A DNA stretch of 64,000 nt from Anaerolineales bacterium. Its GTDB lineage: Bacteria > Chloroflexota > Anaerolineae > Anaerolineales > UBA6663. The notes beneath the pieces are model-generated. The model had not been told where the DNA came from, searched no databases, and saw nothing but the letters and a program-made list of their open reading frames with translations. Every line of letters starts with the position of its first letter. Position 1 is the stretch's first letter. Location of the stretch: the NCBI GenBank assembly GCA_020850595.1, contig JADZEK010000090.1, positions 1 through 64,000 of the forward strand, given 5' to 3'. Positions 7,214-16,016 of the stretch are shown in pieces. A program made the position numbers and the translations under genes.

Positions 7214-9940
7214 ATGCTGCCTACTCCCGACCTGCACGCCGCCCTACGCCAATACTTCGAGTACCCAGAGTTCCGTCCGGGGCAGCAAGTCGCCGTGGAG
7301 CATGTGCTGGCGGGGCGTGACACACTGGTGGTCATGCCGACGGGATCGGGCAAGTCGCTGATCTACCAACTGGCGGGGCTGCTGCTGCCGGGGGTGACGC
7401 TCGTCATCTCGCCGCTGGTGGCGCTGATGAAGGACCAGGTGGACGGCCTGACACGGCGCGGACTGCCGGCCACGTTCGTCAACTCCAGCCTGGATGGGTT
7501 GGAGCAGAGCCGGCGCTTGCGCGATGTGGCCGCGGGAAAGTACAAGCTGGTGCTGGTGTCGCCCGAGCGCCTGCGCAGCGCGTCGTTTCAGGCGGCCATC
7601 AGCCGCCCGGCGCTGAGCCTGCTGGCGGTAGACGAAGCCCACTGCCTCTCGCAGTGGGGCCACGACTTCCGGCCCGACTACCTGCACCTGGCGCAAGCGC
7701 GGCGTGACCTGAAGGTGCCGGTGACAGTGGCGCTCACGGCTACGGCCACGCCACGCGTGCAGGACGACATCGTCGGCCTGCTGGGACTGCCTAAGGCCGA
7801 GCGGCTGGTGACCGGCTTCAACCGGCCCAACCTGTCGTTCGAGGTGCACACCGCGGCGGACCTCTCGACGAAGATGAAGCTGCTGGCCGCGGTGCTGCGC
7901 GAGGCGCTGCCCGCCCAGCCGGAGCGCGCGCCGGGCCACGGGCTGCCGCGTGGCGGCGGCATCATTTACACCGGCACGCGCAAAGACGCTGAGAACGTGG
8001 CGGCGTATGTCAACGACCGCCTGAAGATCCCCGCCCGTTATTACCACGGCCAACTCGACCCCGCCGCCCGCAGCGAGGTGCAGGAGGCCTTTCTCTCCGG
8101 CGACCTGCCGGTGGTGGCGGCGACCAATGCCTTTGGGCTGGGCATTGACCGGCCGGATGTGCGTTTTGTAATCCACTACGCCCTGCCGGGGTCGCTGGAA
8201 GCCTACTACCAGGAGGCGGGCCGGGCGGGTCGCGACGGCTTGCCGGCCCGAGCCGTGCTGCTGTTCGCGGCGCGGGATATCTTCATGCACCAGCACTTCA
8301 TTGATAACGACACCCCGACGGCTGAAGAGCTGCGCGTGGTGCACACGTTCCTCGCGCGGCCGGGCGCGGCGCAGGGCGTTAGCCGCGAAGCGCTGCCCCA
8401 AGCGGTGAGCCTGACGCCGGTGAAGCTGCGCGTGGCGCTGGAGCAACTGGAGGCGGCTGGAGCGCTGCGCCGTCTGCCGGACGACGGCTTTGGCTATGAC
8501 CAACTGCGGGTGGAGACCGCGCCGCTGCCCGCGCCCGCGCTAGCGGCGATTGCCAAGCAGGCGGCGGCGCGCCGCGACCACAAGCGCCGCCAACTCGACC
8601 TGATGCTGGCCTACGCGCAAAGCCGCGCCTGCCGCCGCGCCACCCTGCTGCGCCACTTTGGTGACAACAGCCATGCCGTGGCCGAGGTGCCGGTGTGCTG
8701 CGATGTGTGCGCAAGCGGGCAGGCCGGCGCCCCACAGCATGAGCGCCCGGCGGCGACGACGGCCGACCGGAACGCGCTGGTCATCCTCGACACGGTGGCG
8801 AACCTGGGCTGGGGGGTAGGCAAGGCCAAGCTGGCCCACCTGCTCAAGGGCGCGGCGGCGCTGGACGGCACCGGCTATGTGCGCGCCTATAACTACGGCA
8901 AGCTGGCGCGCGTGCGGTTGGCCGATCTGGAAGCACTGATCGCGGAGTTGCTGGCGGGCGGCCATTTACAGACGACGGGCGGTCTGCGCCCGGTGCTGGC
9001 GCTGACGCCGCGCGGCGAGCGCACGCTGGAAGGTGGCCTCGCGGTGACGCCGGGCGCGCCGGGGGCGGCGAAGCCTGCGCCGAGTGCGGCCCGCCCAACG
9101 CCCACGACCGGCGCCCGGCCGCCGAACGCCGCGCCCTGGCCGGAGCCTGGCGCGCCCGCTGAAGCCCAGCTCCTTGCCAACACCGTGCTCGAAACCGGGC
9201 GGCTGCTGACGGCTGGGCACAAGCCGGAGCACATTGCCGCCGCGCGCGGGCTGACGCTCGACACCATCTACACCCACCTGGCGCAGCTCATTGCCGAAGG
9301 GCAGGCGGATGTGAACGCGGTGGTGCCGCCCGCCATTCAGGCGCAGGTGCGCCAGGCGATTGCGCAGACCGGCCGGCTGGACCGGCTGGCCCCGCTCAAG
9401 GCGCGGCTGCCGCCCAGCATTGGCTACGGCCTGATTCGCTGCGTGGTGGCGGCCGAGCAGCGTAGCCCGATGTCGCGCGAAGCGGCCCGGCCCGCGCCGC
9501 CGCCCGCGCCGCGCCCGGTTGAACCTGCGCGCCCCGCCGCCCCGGCGGCTCCGGCGTTGGACGCCATGCCGGCCGCCGCCCGCGACCGAGCTGCGCAGAT
9601 GCACGCGCTGGGCGAGCGTGAAGACCATGCGGGCGTGCCCGCGCTGGTGGCTGCGCTGGAAGACAGCGACGGCAACGTGCGGCGGCTGGCGGCCAGCGCG
9701 CTGGGCAAGCTGCGCGCCGCCGAGGCCGTACCCGCGCTGCTCAAGCGGTTGGCGATAGAGCCGCGCCCGCAGGTGAAGCAGTACCTCCTCACCGCGCTGG
9801 GCCGTATCGGCGACGAGCGCGCCCGCACCGCGCTGGAAGCCGTAGCCGAGGCCGGCCCGGCCGAGCTAGACTACAACCGCGCCGCCGCCCGCACCGCCCT
9901 GCGCGCGCTGGGCCAGACCGCTCTTTCGGGCGATGACTGA
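7214..9940 (+). CDS. recQ: RecQ-family ATP-dependent DNA helicase with HTH and C-terminal HEAT-like repeats
   Basis: The 908-residue protein unwinds DNA 3' to 5' in recombination and fork repair. Motifs are intact: Walker A MPTGSGKS (K47), DEAHC near residue 140, motif III ALTATATPR, and motifs V-VI with TNAFGLGIDRPDVR and QEAGRAGRDG. The RecQ zinc-binding region has four cysteines (SRACRRATL then CCDVC, about residues 471-499). A winged-helix RQC domain and an HTH_40-like domain (about 650-760) follow. Instead of an HRDC domain, the last 115 residues hold about three HEAT/PBS-lyase-like repeats (VPALVAALEDSDGNVRRLAA). It stands alone, between the ABC terminator and tRNA-Glu. The start lacks a clear Shine-Dalgarno site but gives the standard family N-terminus. 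Confidence 0.93.
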   Translation: MLPTPDLHAALRQYFEYPEFRPGQQVAVEHVLAGRDTLVVMPTGSGKSLIYQLAGLLLPGVTLVISPLVALMKDQVDGLTRRGLPATFVNSSLDGLEQSRRLRDVAAGKYKLVLVSPERLRSASFQAAISRPALSLLAVDEAHCLSQWGHDFRPDYLHLAQARRDLKVPVTVALTATATPRVQDDIVGLLGLPKAERLVTGFNRPNLSFEVHTAADLSTKMKLLAAVLREALPAQPERAPGHGLPRGGGIIYTGTRKDAENVAAYVNDRLKIPARYYHGQLDPAARSEVQEAFLSGDLPVVAATNAFGLGIDRPDVRFVIHYALPGSLEAYYQEAGRAGRDGLPARAVLLFAARDIFMHQHFIDNDTPTAEELRVVHTFLARPGAAQGVSREALPQAVSLTPVKLRVALEQLEAAGALRRLPDDGFGYDQLRVETAPLPAPALAAIAKQAAARRDHKRRQLDLMLAYAQSRACRRATLLRHFGDNSHAVAEVPVCCDVCASGQAGAPQHERPAATTADRNALVILDTVANLGWGVGKAKLAHLLKGAAALDGTGYVRAYNYGKLARVRLADLEALIAELLAGGHLQTTGGLRPVLALTPRGERTLEGGLAVTPGAPGAAKPAPSAARPTPTTGARPPNAAPWPEPGAPAEAQLLANTVLETGRLLTAGHKPEHIAAARGLTLDTIYTHLAQLIAEGQADVNAVVPPAIQAQVRQAIAQTGRLDRLAPLKARLPPSIGYGLIRCVVAAEQRSPMSREAARPAPPPAPRPVEPARPAAPAAPALDAMPAAARDRAAQMHALGEREDHAGVPALVAALEDSDGNVRRLAASALGKLRAAEAVPALLKRLAIEPRPQVKQYLLTALGRIGDERARTALEAVAEAGPAELDYNRAAARTALRALGQTALSGDD

Positions 9941-10034
9941 ACCGCCGACCCCCGGCGCAGACGCTGGCCGACGGCACACGGTGGAGCGCGGGTTTGTGGC
10001 CGCTTCCGGTCTGCTTGTGAACCCGACACATCTC

Positions 10035-10063
10035 TTCCGTTTCTCGCCAATATCTGTTATCAT
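10035..10063 (+). promoter_or_regulatory. Candidate promoter of tRNA-Glu
   Basis: An extended -10 (TGTTATCAT, 10055-10063) lies about 7 bp before a likely transcription start and 13 bp before the mature tRNA. A weak -35 (TTCCGT, 10035-10040) sits 17 bp upstream of the hexamer. Confidence 0.4.
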
Positions 10064-10075
10064 CTGCCGCGCTGC

Positions 10076-10148
10076 GCCCCCATCGTCTAGTGGACCAGGA
10101 CGCGGCCCTTTCAAGGCCAAAACCGGAGTTCGAATCTCCGTGGGGGCA
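10076..10148 (+). tRNA. tRNA-Glu (anticodon TTC)
   Basis: A full cloverleaf is visible over 73 nt. The acceptor GCCCCCA (10076-10082) pairs with TGGGGGC (10141-10147), with discriminator A. The anticodon loop CTTTCAA places TTC at 10110-10112. The T-arm CGGAG/CTCCG encloses TTCGAAT. The D-arm region is TCTAGTGGACCAGGA. The outermost pair of the anticodon stem is a C-A mismatch, which is slightly unusual. The 3' CCA is not encoded and must be added after transcription. Confidence 0.95.
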
Positions 10149-10176
10149 CACGCCAGTCCTCACCTACTGGTCCAAA

Positions 10177-10214
10177 CAAAAGCGCGCCGGTCAATCATCA
10201 CCGGCGCGCTTTTG
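10177..10214 (+). terminator. Terminator after tRNA-Glu
   Basis: CAAAAGCGCGCCGG (10177-10190) and CCGGCGCGCTTTTG (10201-10214) form a perfect 14-bp stem with a 10-nt loop. The stem ends in TTTT, so it can act as an intrinsic terminator on the plus strand and, being symmetric, also for minus-strand transcription from the right. Confidence 0.75.
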
Positions 10215-10288
10215 ATTCTCTGACCTGAAACACCCAGCGTCGCGCTGGAAGCCTCGGGCGCGGCGCTGTTGGTTGGTGCCGTACTCGC

Positions 10289-11020
10289 CTAGACTCCCGG
10301 GCCGGCGAGCCGGGTGTACACGTCCTGCGCCCAGATCAGCATCGCGTCTTTGGTCGCGGCGTCGGGTTGGCCGGCGCCAGTGCCGTAGAGCACCAGCTTG
10401 AGGGCCATGCCGTCCGCGGCCAGCGGGTCATCAGCTTGCTCGATCACGACCGAGCCGTAGGCGGCCGTCCACTCGGCTAGCCGGGCGCGCTCCTCGACCG
10501 TCAGGATGGTGGCGAGTGTTTCGCCGTCGCGGCGGCAGTTGAGGGCCTGCGCGTCGCCTGAGCCGAACAAGGCGAGGCTATCGCAGAAGCCGGCAAGGCC
10601 GCCGTTGCGTTCCCAGGTGAGGCGCAGGCTGCCGGGCCGAATGACACTGCCGTCGCTGTTGGTGTGATACTCGTACACCCCGCCGTCAGTTTCCAGCACG
10701 ATCAGGTAGCCGGGGGTGATAACCTGGGCGCATACCACGCCGGGCAGGGTCAGACCCAGGCAAGCATCGGGCCAGTCCACCGCCTCGGCGCTAACGAGCG
10801 TGATCTGGTCAACCGAGAGGCCGAGTGAGGCCGCCAGCGCTTCCCGAGCGGCGCGTGCCGCGGGCGAGAGATCGTCCGGGATGGGCGTCTTGGTGGGGGG
10901 CAGCTCAGTGGCGGGCATAGTCGGCGTGGCCGTCCCTTCCACATCTACCGCAGAACCGGGCGTCGAACAGGCGCTAACCAGTGCGGATAAAAATAAGAGA
11001 CCTGCCAACAGCCGTTTCAT
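10289..11020 (-). CDS. Secreted lipoprotein of unknown function
   Basis: The 243-residue product begins with a lipoprotein signal peptide: MKRLLAGLLFLSALVSAC, with the lipobox cysteine at residue 18. A threonine/proline-rich linker follows, then a compact domain. It includes ALAASLGLSVDQITLVSAEAV, WPDACLGL and a VCAQVITPGYLIVLE strand. These recur in Chloroflexi lipoproteins where a small domain of about 65 residues precedes unknown C-terminal regions. The start at 11020 is chosen because of the signal peptide and a GGAG eight bases upstream; the frame is open to 11194. I cannot assign a function. Confidence 0.75.
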   Translation of the reverse strand: MKRLLAGLLFLSALVSACSTPGSAVDVEGTATPTMPATELPPTKTPIPDDLSPAARAAREALAASLGLSVDQITLVSAEAVDWPDACLGLTLPGVVCAQVITPGYLIVLETDGGVYEYHTNSDGSVIRPGSLRLTWERNGGLAGFCDSLALFGSGDAQALNCRRDGETLATILTVEERARLAEWTAAYGSVVIEQADDPLAADGMALKLVLYGTGAGQPDAATKDAMLIWAQDVYTRLAGPGV

Positions 11021-11246
11021 GGGGTAAGCTCCATCGCTTTCAGTCACACCATTAAGACGCGCCGGCCTCTCATTCTGTTCCGCCCACGAGACAAGGTGCG
11101 GGCTGCGCCCGGGCTGGCGCGCTTCACTGGGCGCCGGTGGCGCAGTGCGGTGCTGATCGGGCGGCGCGGACGTTGGGTTTGAGCTTAGCGGCAAGGCTGG
11201 CGGCGGCGGGTTTGCCGGCGCGCCTGTCCGATCAACGCGCTGCGCT

Positions 11247-12407
11247 TCAAGTGCACTGATCGGCGACGCCGGTGAGGGCGCGGGCGCGCGCCCAGGGCTG
11301 CGGGCAGGCGCGGGCTGCGGCCAACGCTTCGGTCAGGACTAGGTCCTTCTGCTCCGAAGGCAGCCAGCCGGCCAACTCGGTCAGCAGGTCGGCGCGCGCC
11401 CAGGTGTCGGCAATCGCGCGGGCCGCGGCCAACGCGGGGGCGTGCAGGTCCGGGCCAAGCGCGCCCGCGAGGCGGCTGACGGCGAAGACGCGGCCCCATT
11501 CATCCTCGACGGCGGCGGCCAGGGTGAGGGCTTCCGCCAGGCGCGCCCGCCGCTCGGCCTCGGGCGCCGCTGTGGCCAGCGCGCCCACGGCCTCGGCCCG
11601 CGCCTCGCCGGGGGGCAGGCCGAGGCCGAGCGGATAGGCTGTCGCGGCGGCATCGCGCGGCAGGGCCGCGGCGGTCCACAGCACCACACGCGCCCAGAGC
11701 GTGGGGTCGGCGGCGGCGTCCACGGCGGCCAGCGCCTCAGCCGCGGCCGGGCCGCGTTCGGGTGCGGGCAGCGCGCCCAACATGCCGGCCAGCGCGCGGG
11801 CGCGCGTTTCGCCGTCGGTGAGGGCGCGGGCCTCGGCCAGCGCCTCAGCGCGCAGCGCCGCCTGTTCGGCCTCGGGCAGGAACTGCGCGGCCTCCGCCAG
11901 CGCGGGCTGGCGCGTGCTCGCGTCGGTGAGGCCGCGCAGCAGCCCCACGGCGGCGGCGCGGTCCGCCGGCGGCAGGTGGGCCAACAGGCTGACCACGCGC
12001 CAACCGCGCTCGCTGTCACCCACGATCTCCGGTGCGCGCGCGAGCGCAGCCTGGGCCGCCTCCGCCGCGGCGTCGCCGCTCAGCCGCCCGGCCAACAGCC
12101 CCAGCACCTCGACCTGCCCGGCCGCTTCGTCAATCATGTTGATAACGGCGCGCGCCTCAGCCAGCAAAGCGGGCTGCTCGGCGGCGGGCGCGGCGCGGCT
12201 GACAGCCAGCAGCGTGCGGGCGCGCAGCGTTGGCCCGGCCAAGGCCCGCGCCAGAGCCAGCGCCGCGGGCACACAGTCGTCCGGCAGCACCTGATACATC
12301 TGCCGCACGGCGCGTGAGCGCAGCCAGTCACTGGTGATCGTCTGCGCGGTCTCAAATGCCTCGCGGCCGATGGCCGAACGCGACAGCGCCGCCGGGTGGT
12401 TTGTCAT
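11247..12407 (-). CDS. Alanine-rich helical repeat protein, unknown function
   Basis: This 386-residue protein is almost entirely built of a degenerate helical repeat of roughly 35-40 residues. Each unit has a motif like W-x-R-A/V followed by an alanine/leucine helix, LP, and a second helix containing ALAEARAL. At least eight units can be counted by eye (for example around DSERGWRVVSLLAHLPPADR and DEWGRVFAVSRLAGALGPD). This suggests an alpha-solenoid similar to HEAT or TPR proteins, probably a protein-binding scaffold in the cytoplasm because no signal peptide or membrane segment is present. The ATG at 12407 has GAGG upstream; the frame is open to 12470 but overlaps the terminator of the upstream gene. 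Not a recognised family. Confidence 0.7.
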   Translation of the reverse strand: MTNHPAALSRSAIGREAFETAQTITSDWLRSRAVRQMYQVLPDDCVPAALALARALAGPTLRARTLLAVSRAAPAAEQPALLAEARAVINMIDEAAGQVEVLGLLAGRLSGDAAAEAAQAALARAPEIVGDSERGWRVVSLLAHLPPADRAAAVGLLRGLTDASTRQPALAEAAQFLPEAEQAALRAEALAEARALTDGETRARALAGMLGALPAPERGPAAAEALAAVDAAADPTLWARVVLWTAAALPRDAAATAYPLGLGLPPGEARAEAVGALATAAPEAERRARLAEALTLAAAVEDEWGRVFAVSRLAGALGPDLHAPALAAARAIADTWARADLLTELAGWLPSEQKDLVLTEALAAARACPQPWARARALTGVADQCT

Positions 12408-12463
12408 CACGCTCAGGTCCTCACCGTCAGGTAGTAGCTGCCGGGCATCGCCGGCCGGTCTCG

Positions 12464-12504
12464 CAATCAAAACGGCCCGCCGCTGCCAGTGGCAGGAGCG
12501 GGCC
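12464..12504 (-). terminator. Intrinsic terminator of the 55-residue protein gene
   Basis: Read on the minus strand, GGCCCGC (12498-12504) pairs with GCGGGCC (12474-12480), an inner CTGCC/GGCAG stem lies within the loop, and a TTTT run follows at 12472-12469. It separates the small gene from the repeat-protein gene downstream. Confidence 0.7.
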
Positions 12505-12524
12505 GCGCCCAGGCAGAGCAGACC

Positions 12525-12692
12525 TTACTTCTCCGGAGTCGGGGAGTTCGGGCTGACCTTTTTGATCTTGGCGATCAGGCGCGCCCGGACCTTGGTGTCG
12601 CGCTCGTGGGCCAACCGCTCGCGCAGGGCCTTGATCTTGTCGTGGCGCTGGCGGCGGCGTTTGATCTCGCGGGTACGTTGCACTTGCGGCAT
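12525..12692 (-). CDS. Small basic protein, 55 residues (possibly DUF6800-like)
   Basis: The product begins MPQVQRTREIKRRRQRHDKI and ends in PNSPTPEK. It is very basic and almost certainly helical over residues 5-45, with a KIKKVSP motif before the tail. It resembles the short DUF6800-type proteins (RTRELKRRR... then KI+KISP) and superficially the ribosomal protein bS21, so a nucleic-acid or ribosome-associated role is possible but unproven. Support for it being real is strong: a good Shine-Dalgarno site (AAGGAGA, seven bases before ATG), its own promoter at 12722-12751 and its own terminator at 12464-12504. It is a monocistronic unit and probably well expressed. Confidence 0.8.
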   Translation of the reverse strand: MPQVQRTREIKRRRQRHDKIKALRERLAHERDTKVRARLIAKIKKVSPNSPTPEK

Positions 12693-12721
12693 GGGCCTTC
12701 TCCTTCGGAAAGTGTCGGGCT

Positions 12722-12751
12722 ATGGTAACACCGACCCGCGCTGGACGTCAA
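12722..12751 (-). promoter_or_regulatory. Promoter of the 55-residue protein gene
   Basis: On the minus strand TTGACG (12751-12746) and TACCAT (12727-12722) are separated by 18 bp, with the start codon 30 bp past the -10. This is one of the best sigma-70-type promoters in the window. Confidence 0.6.
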
Positions 12752-12825
12752 TGCCGGGACAATACCGGCGTGGAAATTGGGCGGGCCGCTGCGCCTTAAC
12801 CGCTGGAAACACGCCCGTCCCAGAG

Positions 12826-14694
12826 TCAGCGCGCGATGGTGATCTGCCCCAACTCCAACCAGGCTTCACCATCGGCGTTGGCGGCCGGGCCGCTGGCGGG
12901 CTGCCGCTGCAGGGTCGCCAGGTCGTACAGGCCCACGATGACCTGGGCCTCACCCGCCGGCACGTCGGGGGGCAGGACCAGTTGAAAGGCGTCGGCGAAC
13001 GGCCGGCCGAGGAGCCAGCGCGTGGTGGGATATTGGCCCGCGCCGGGATAGGCATCGGCCTGGGCCAGCGACCCCGCCGCTCCCAGCAGGTGGACGAAGA
13101 CAGTCAGTGGCTGGGCCGTCACGGCCAGCGGTTCCCAGTACACCGTCACAGTGACGGTCTCGCCCGGTCGCACGGCCGTGGGCGAGAGGCCCACTGCCAC
13201 CACGCGCGCCACGCCGCCAAGCTGCCCTTGCACCGGCGCGGCGGCGGCAAGCTCGGCTGAGGTGGCAGTGGGCACCGGCGCGGCGGCCCGCAACTCGTGA
13301 CCGTAATATAGGCCGGCGCAGCGGTTGGTCCAGAACGCGGGGTCGGCGCTAAAGCTGTCAATGCCGGCCGGGTTATCCAGCCGAGTCACGGTTAGCGGCC
13401 CGGTCCCGGGTTGGGCTCGCATCCAAGCATCGAAGTTTTGCCAGTTAACGGCGAAGAGGCGGCGCTCGGGCCGCAGTGCCTGTATGCCGGCCACGACCTC
13501 CAGCGCCAGCAGGCTGCCGCCGACGACGAGTGCGGCCAGTGCTCCGCTGCGCACGGCCCGCGACCGGGTGAGCAGGCGCGAGGCGAACGTCTGCCCGGCC
13601 AGCCAGCCCCAGGCGGCGCTGCCCGCCGCCACCACCGCCCAGTGAATGACGAGTACGCGCTCGGGCGGCAGATATTGAATGGCGTAAAAGGCGGCCGCGT
13701 AAGCCGCTACCAGCACGGCCAACACCGCGGGAGGCAGGCACAGGAGCGTCAGCACTGCCGGCCGCCGGAGCCGCGGCGCGGGGGCCTCGGCCAGCAAGGC
13801 GCCGGCCCCGGCCGCGAGTGTCAGCGGCAGCAGCCAGCCGAACCAGCGCGTTGTCAGGGCGTCGCGCAGGAACCAACCCGTGTAGACCATGCTGTTGTGC
13901 AGCACGGCCCCCAGCCCGGGCGGCGTGGCGTAGTCTGCCGCTCGGGTGCGCGTGCCAGGGGCCAGGATCACGATGAGCAACCCGGTCAGGGTGGTGAGCG
14001 CCGCCAGCAGAAGCGGCCACGCCCGCCGCCCCCGTTCACCGTGCCGCGCGGCCATCCCCACCGCCAGGATTGCCAGGCCCAGCGCGCCGCCCTGGACGAC
14101 GGTGTAGACCTCGGCAAAACCGCTGCTCGCGAAGGCGGTGAGCGCGATGAGGCCCAGGCCCGGCCCGCGCCGGCGGCCGCCGGCCGGCAGATGTACCAAC
14201 TCACCCACCAGCAGCGCGCCCAAGGCCAGCGGCGCGATGTACGTTAGCACGCCGCCGCGCCAATAGAGCGATTGGGTGAGGTTGGGCAGCGCCAGCAGAG
14301 CGCTGGTGAGCGTGAGGCCGGCCAGCAGCGCGGCCGGCGCCAAGCGCCGGGGCCGCTCCGCGGCCCGCAGCAGGCCGGTCGCCGCCCAGGTCAGCGCGGC
14401 GTACCAGCCCGCCAGCACCAACCCCGGCAGCCAGGGGATCAGGCCGCCAGGGAACAACTCGGCCAGCCCCACCAGGAAGGTGTAGGTGTAGCGCCCTGAC
14501 CACTCCATGTACCAGTAGCGCTGCGCCCCGAAGAAGCCGGCCGCCTGGGCCAGGTAGCCCATGCAGTAATCGTCGGCCATGTAGCGGGTGTAGCGGCCCA
14601 GTTCGGCGTAGGCGGCCACGGGCAGCGCCCAGGCCGCGGCCAAGACCACCGCGGCCGCGCCCCGGCTGTTCCGCTTAAGCCACAAAGCCGCCAT
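12826..14694 (-). CDS. Polytopic membrane protein, DUF6056/glycosyltransferase-like, with C-terminal Ig-like domain
   Basis: This 622-residue protein has around ten to twelve hydrophobic segments over residues 10-400. After the first segment it carries an acidic motif, YMADDYCMGYLA (about residues 37-48), similar to the DD/DE motif at the first external loop of GT-C membrane glycosyltransferases, and SLYWRGGVLTYIAPL (about 140-155) as in DUF6056 proteins. The C-terminal 130 residues form a beta-rich external domain (VRPGETVTVTVYWEPL, then LPPDVPAGEAQVIVGLYD) that recurs in Chloroflexi glycosyltransferases. It probably transfers or handles polyprenyl-linked sugars at the outer face of the membrane, which is an inference. 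It lies 36 bp downstream of the LCP gene and may be cotranscribed with it, consistent with a shared cell-envelope role. Confidence 0.75.
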   Translation of the reverse strand: MAALWLKRNSRGAAAVVLAAAWALPVAAYAELGRYTRYMADDYCMGYLAQAAGFFGAQRYWYMEWSGRYTYTFLVGLAELFPGGLIPWLPGLVLAGWYAALTWAATGLLRAAERPRRLAPAALLAGLTLTSALLALPNLTQSLYWRGGVLTYIAPLALGALLVGELVHLPAGGRRRGPGLGLIALTAFASSGFAEVYTVVQGGALGLAILAVGMAARHGERGRRAWPLLLAALTTLTGLLIVILAPGTRTRAADYATPPGLGAVLHNSMVYTGWFLRDALTTRWFGWLLPLTLAAGAGALLAEAPAPRLRRPAVLTLLCLPPAVLAVLVAAYAAAFYAIQYLPPERVLVIHWAVVAAGSAAWGWLAGQTFASRLLTRSRAVRSGALAALVVGGSLLALEVVAGIQALRPERRLFAVNWQNFDAWMRAQPGTGPLTVTRLDNPAGIDSFSADPAFWTNRCAGLYYGHELRAAAPVPTATSAELAAAAPVQGQLGGVARVVAVGLSPTAVRPGETVTVTVYWEPLAVTAQPLTVFVHLLGAAGSLAQADAYPGAGQYPTTRWLLGRPFADAFQLVLPPDVPAGEAQVIVGLYDLATLQRQPASGPAANADGEAWLELGQITIAR

Positions 14695-14730
14695 AGGGCG
14701 GCATTGTAGCAGAGCGAGGCGGCGGCTGGG

Positions 14731-15819
14731 TCAGTCGGTGCTGTGCAGAAACTGCTGCACAACCGGCGCGATCAGGTCACGGTTGGGAATGCTCACGCGC
14801 CCGCCACTCTCGGTGGTGTAGGGGTAGATCATGGCGCCGTCAATTTGCAGCGTAGTGATCGCGCTGCGGTCAATGTGTGGGCCGAGGCAGGCCAGCGCCG
14901 CGATCTCATCGGGCCCGAGGTCGGTGCGCCCGGCCGACTGCACAGCGGCGATGATGGCCGGGATCTGCGGGATGACGCTGGGCTGCGCCAGCTTGTCGCG
15001 CAGCGCCAGCAGCACCAACTGCTGCCGCTGGATGCGGTGGTAGTCATCGTCCTGGTGGCGGGTCCGGGCATAGCGCAGCGCCAGCGCGCCGTCCATGTGG
15101 GTCGGCCCAGCCGGGATGTCGAGCAGGAGCGTGCCATCGCCCTCGTCGGCGGGGAAGTCTTCATCGTAGATGGCCGTGGGCACGTCTACCTCAATGCCGC
15201 CCACCGCGTCAATGGTAGCCTTGAAGGCGGCGAAGTTGATGAGCACATAGCGATCCACGCGCAGGCCGAAGTTGAGCTCGACGGTTTGTTTGAACTCCAC
15301 CGGCCCGCCGCCGGGCACTCCGTAAATTTCGCCGTACAGGTAAGCGGTATTGATGCGGCTTTGGTCAATGCCCGCCTCGGCCAGGTTCGGCAGTGGCACG
15401 TACAGGTCGCGCGGGATGGAGAACATGGCGGCCCGGTTCGTGAGGAAGTTGACGTGGATGAGCGTGATGGCGTCGGTGCGGGCGCGGTAGTCGTAGTCGT
15501 CGTCGCGGGTGTCCATACCGAGCAGCGCAATGGTCATTTCGGCCGGGCCGCCGCACGGGCCCGAGGCCGCAGTGGGCAGCGGTGGGTTGGTGGGGACCGG
15601 CGTGGTCTCGCTGGTGGGGTGGGGGGTGATGTCGGCGGGCACGTCGCCGCCCGAATCGACAATGGCGATGAGGGTGGCTGCCGGCACGCGCGTGGGGGCC
15701 GCGCTGAAGACCTCGCGCAGCCAGCCCGGATGCGCCACGCTCAGCCCGGCAAAACCCAACCCCAGGCACAGCAGCCCAAGCAAGCCGCCCACCAGCAGGC
15801 TAATTTGGAGTTGACGCAT
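14731..15819 (-). CDS. LytR-CpsA-Psr (LCP) family protein
   Basis: The 362-residue protein has a short cytoplasmic N-terminus, one signal-anchor helix (about residues 8-30), a proline/threonine-rich spacer and an external LCP domain from about residue 95. Family motifs are visible: LLGMDTRDDD, the arginine-rich RTDAITLIHVN, SIPRDLYV, RINTAYLYG, and LRYARTRHQDDDYHRIQRQQ near residue 250. LCP proteins transfer undecaprenyl-linked glycopolymers to peptidoglycan or other surface acceptors, or act as related phosphotransferases. AGGA lies upstream of the ATG at 15819. It forms a likely pair with the downstream membrane protein at 12826-14694. Confidence 0.92.
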   Translation of the reverse strand: MRQLQISLLVGGLLGLLCLGLGFAGLSVAHPGWLREVFSAAPTRVPAATLIAIVDSGGDVPADITPHPTSETTPVPTNPPLPTAASGPCGGPAEMTIALLGMDTRDDDYDYRARTDAITLIHVNFLTNRAAMFSIPRDLYVPLPNLAEAGIDQSRINTAYLYGEIYGVPGGGPVEFKQTVELNFGLRVDRYVLINFAAFKATIDAVGGIEVDVPTAIYDEDFPADEGDGTLLLDIPAGPTHMDGALALRYARTRHQDDDYHRIQRQQLVLLALRDKLAQPSVIPQIPAIIAAVQSAGRTDLGPDEIAALACLGPHIDRSAITTLQIDGAMIYPYTTESGGRVSIPNRDLIAPVVQQFLHSTD

Positions 15820-15947
15820 GCCCTGATGTCCTTTTCACCGGTGGTGCCGCCCGCCGCATCTGGCCCGGCGGCGCTGAATGCGCGGCAGCGGCCAGAGAAG
15901 GCCGCTGCTGTGGACTAGACGCCGCCGCCCGCCGCTCGGTTCCGCCA

Positions 15948-15976
15948 TTGACGCCGGATGTGAAAATCAATACAAT
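15948..15976 (+). promoter_or_regulatory. Promoter of the 66-residue membrane protein gene
   Basis: TTGACG (15948-15953) and TACAAT (15971-15976) are spaced by 17 bp, a near-consensus sigma-70 promoter, 40 bp before the start codon at 16017. Confidence 0.65.
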
Positions 15977-16016
15977 TCTATCTGTCCGCATTTACTTCAT
16001 CGGAGAGACCTAAGCC

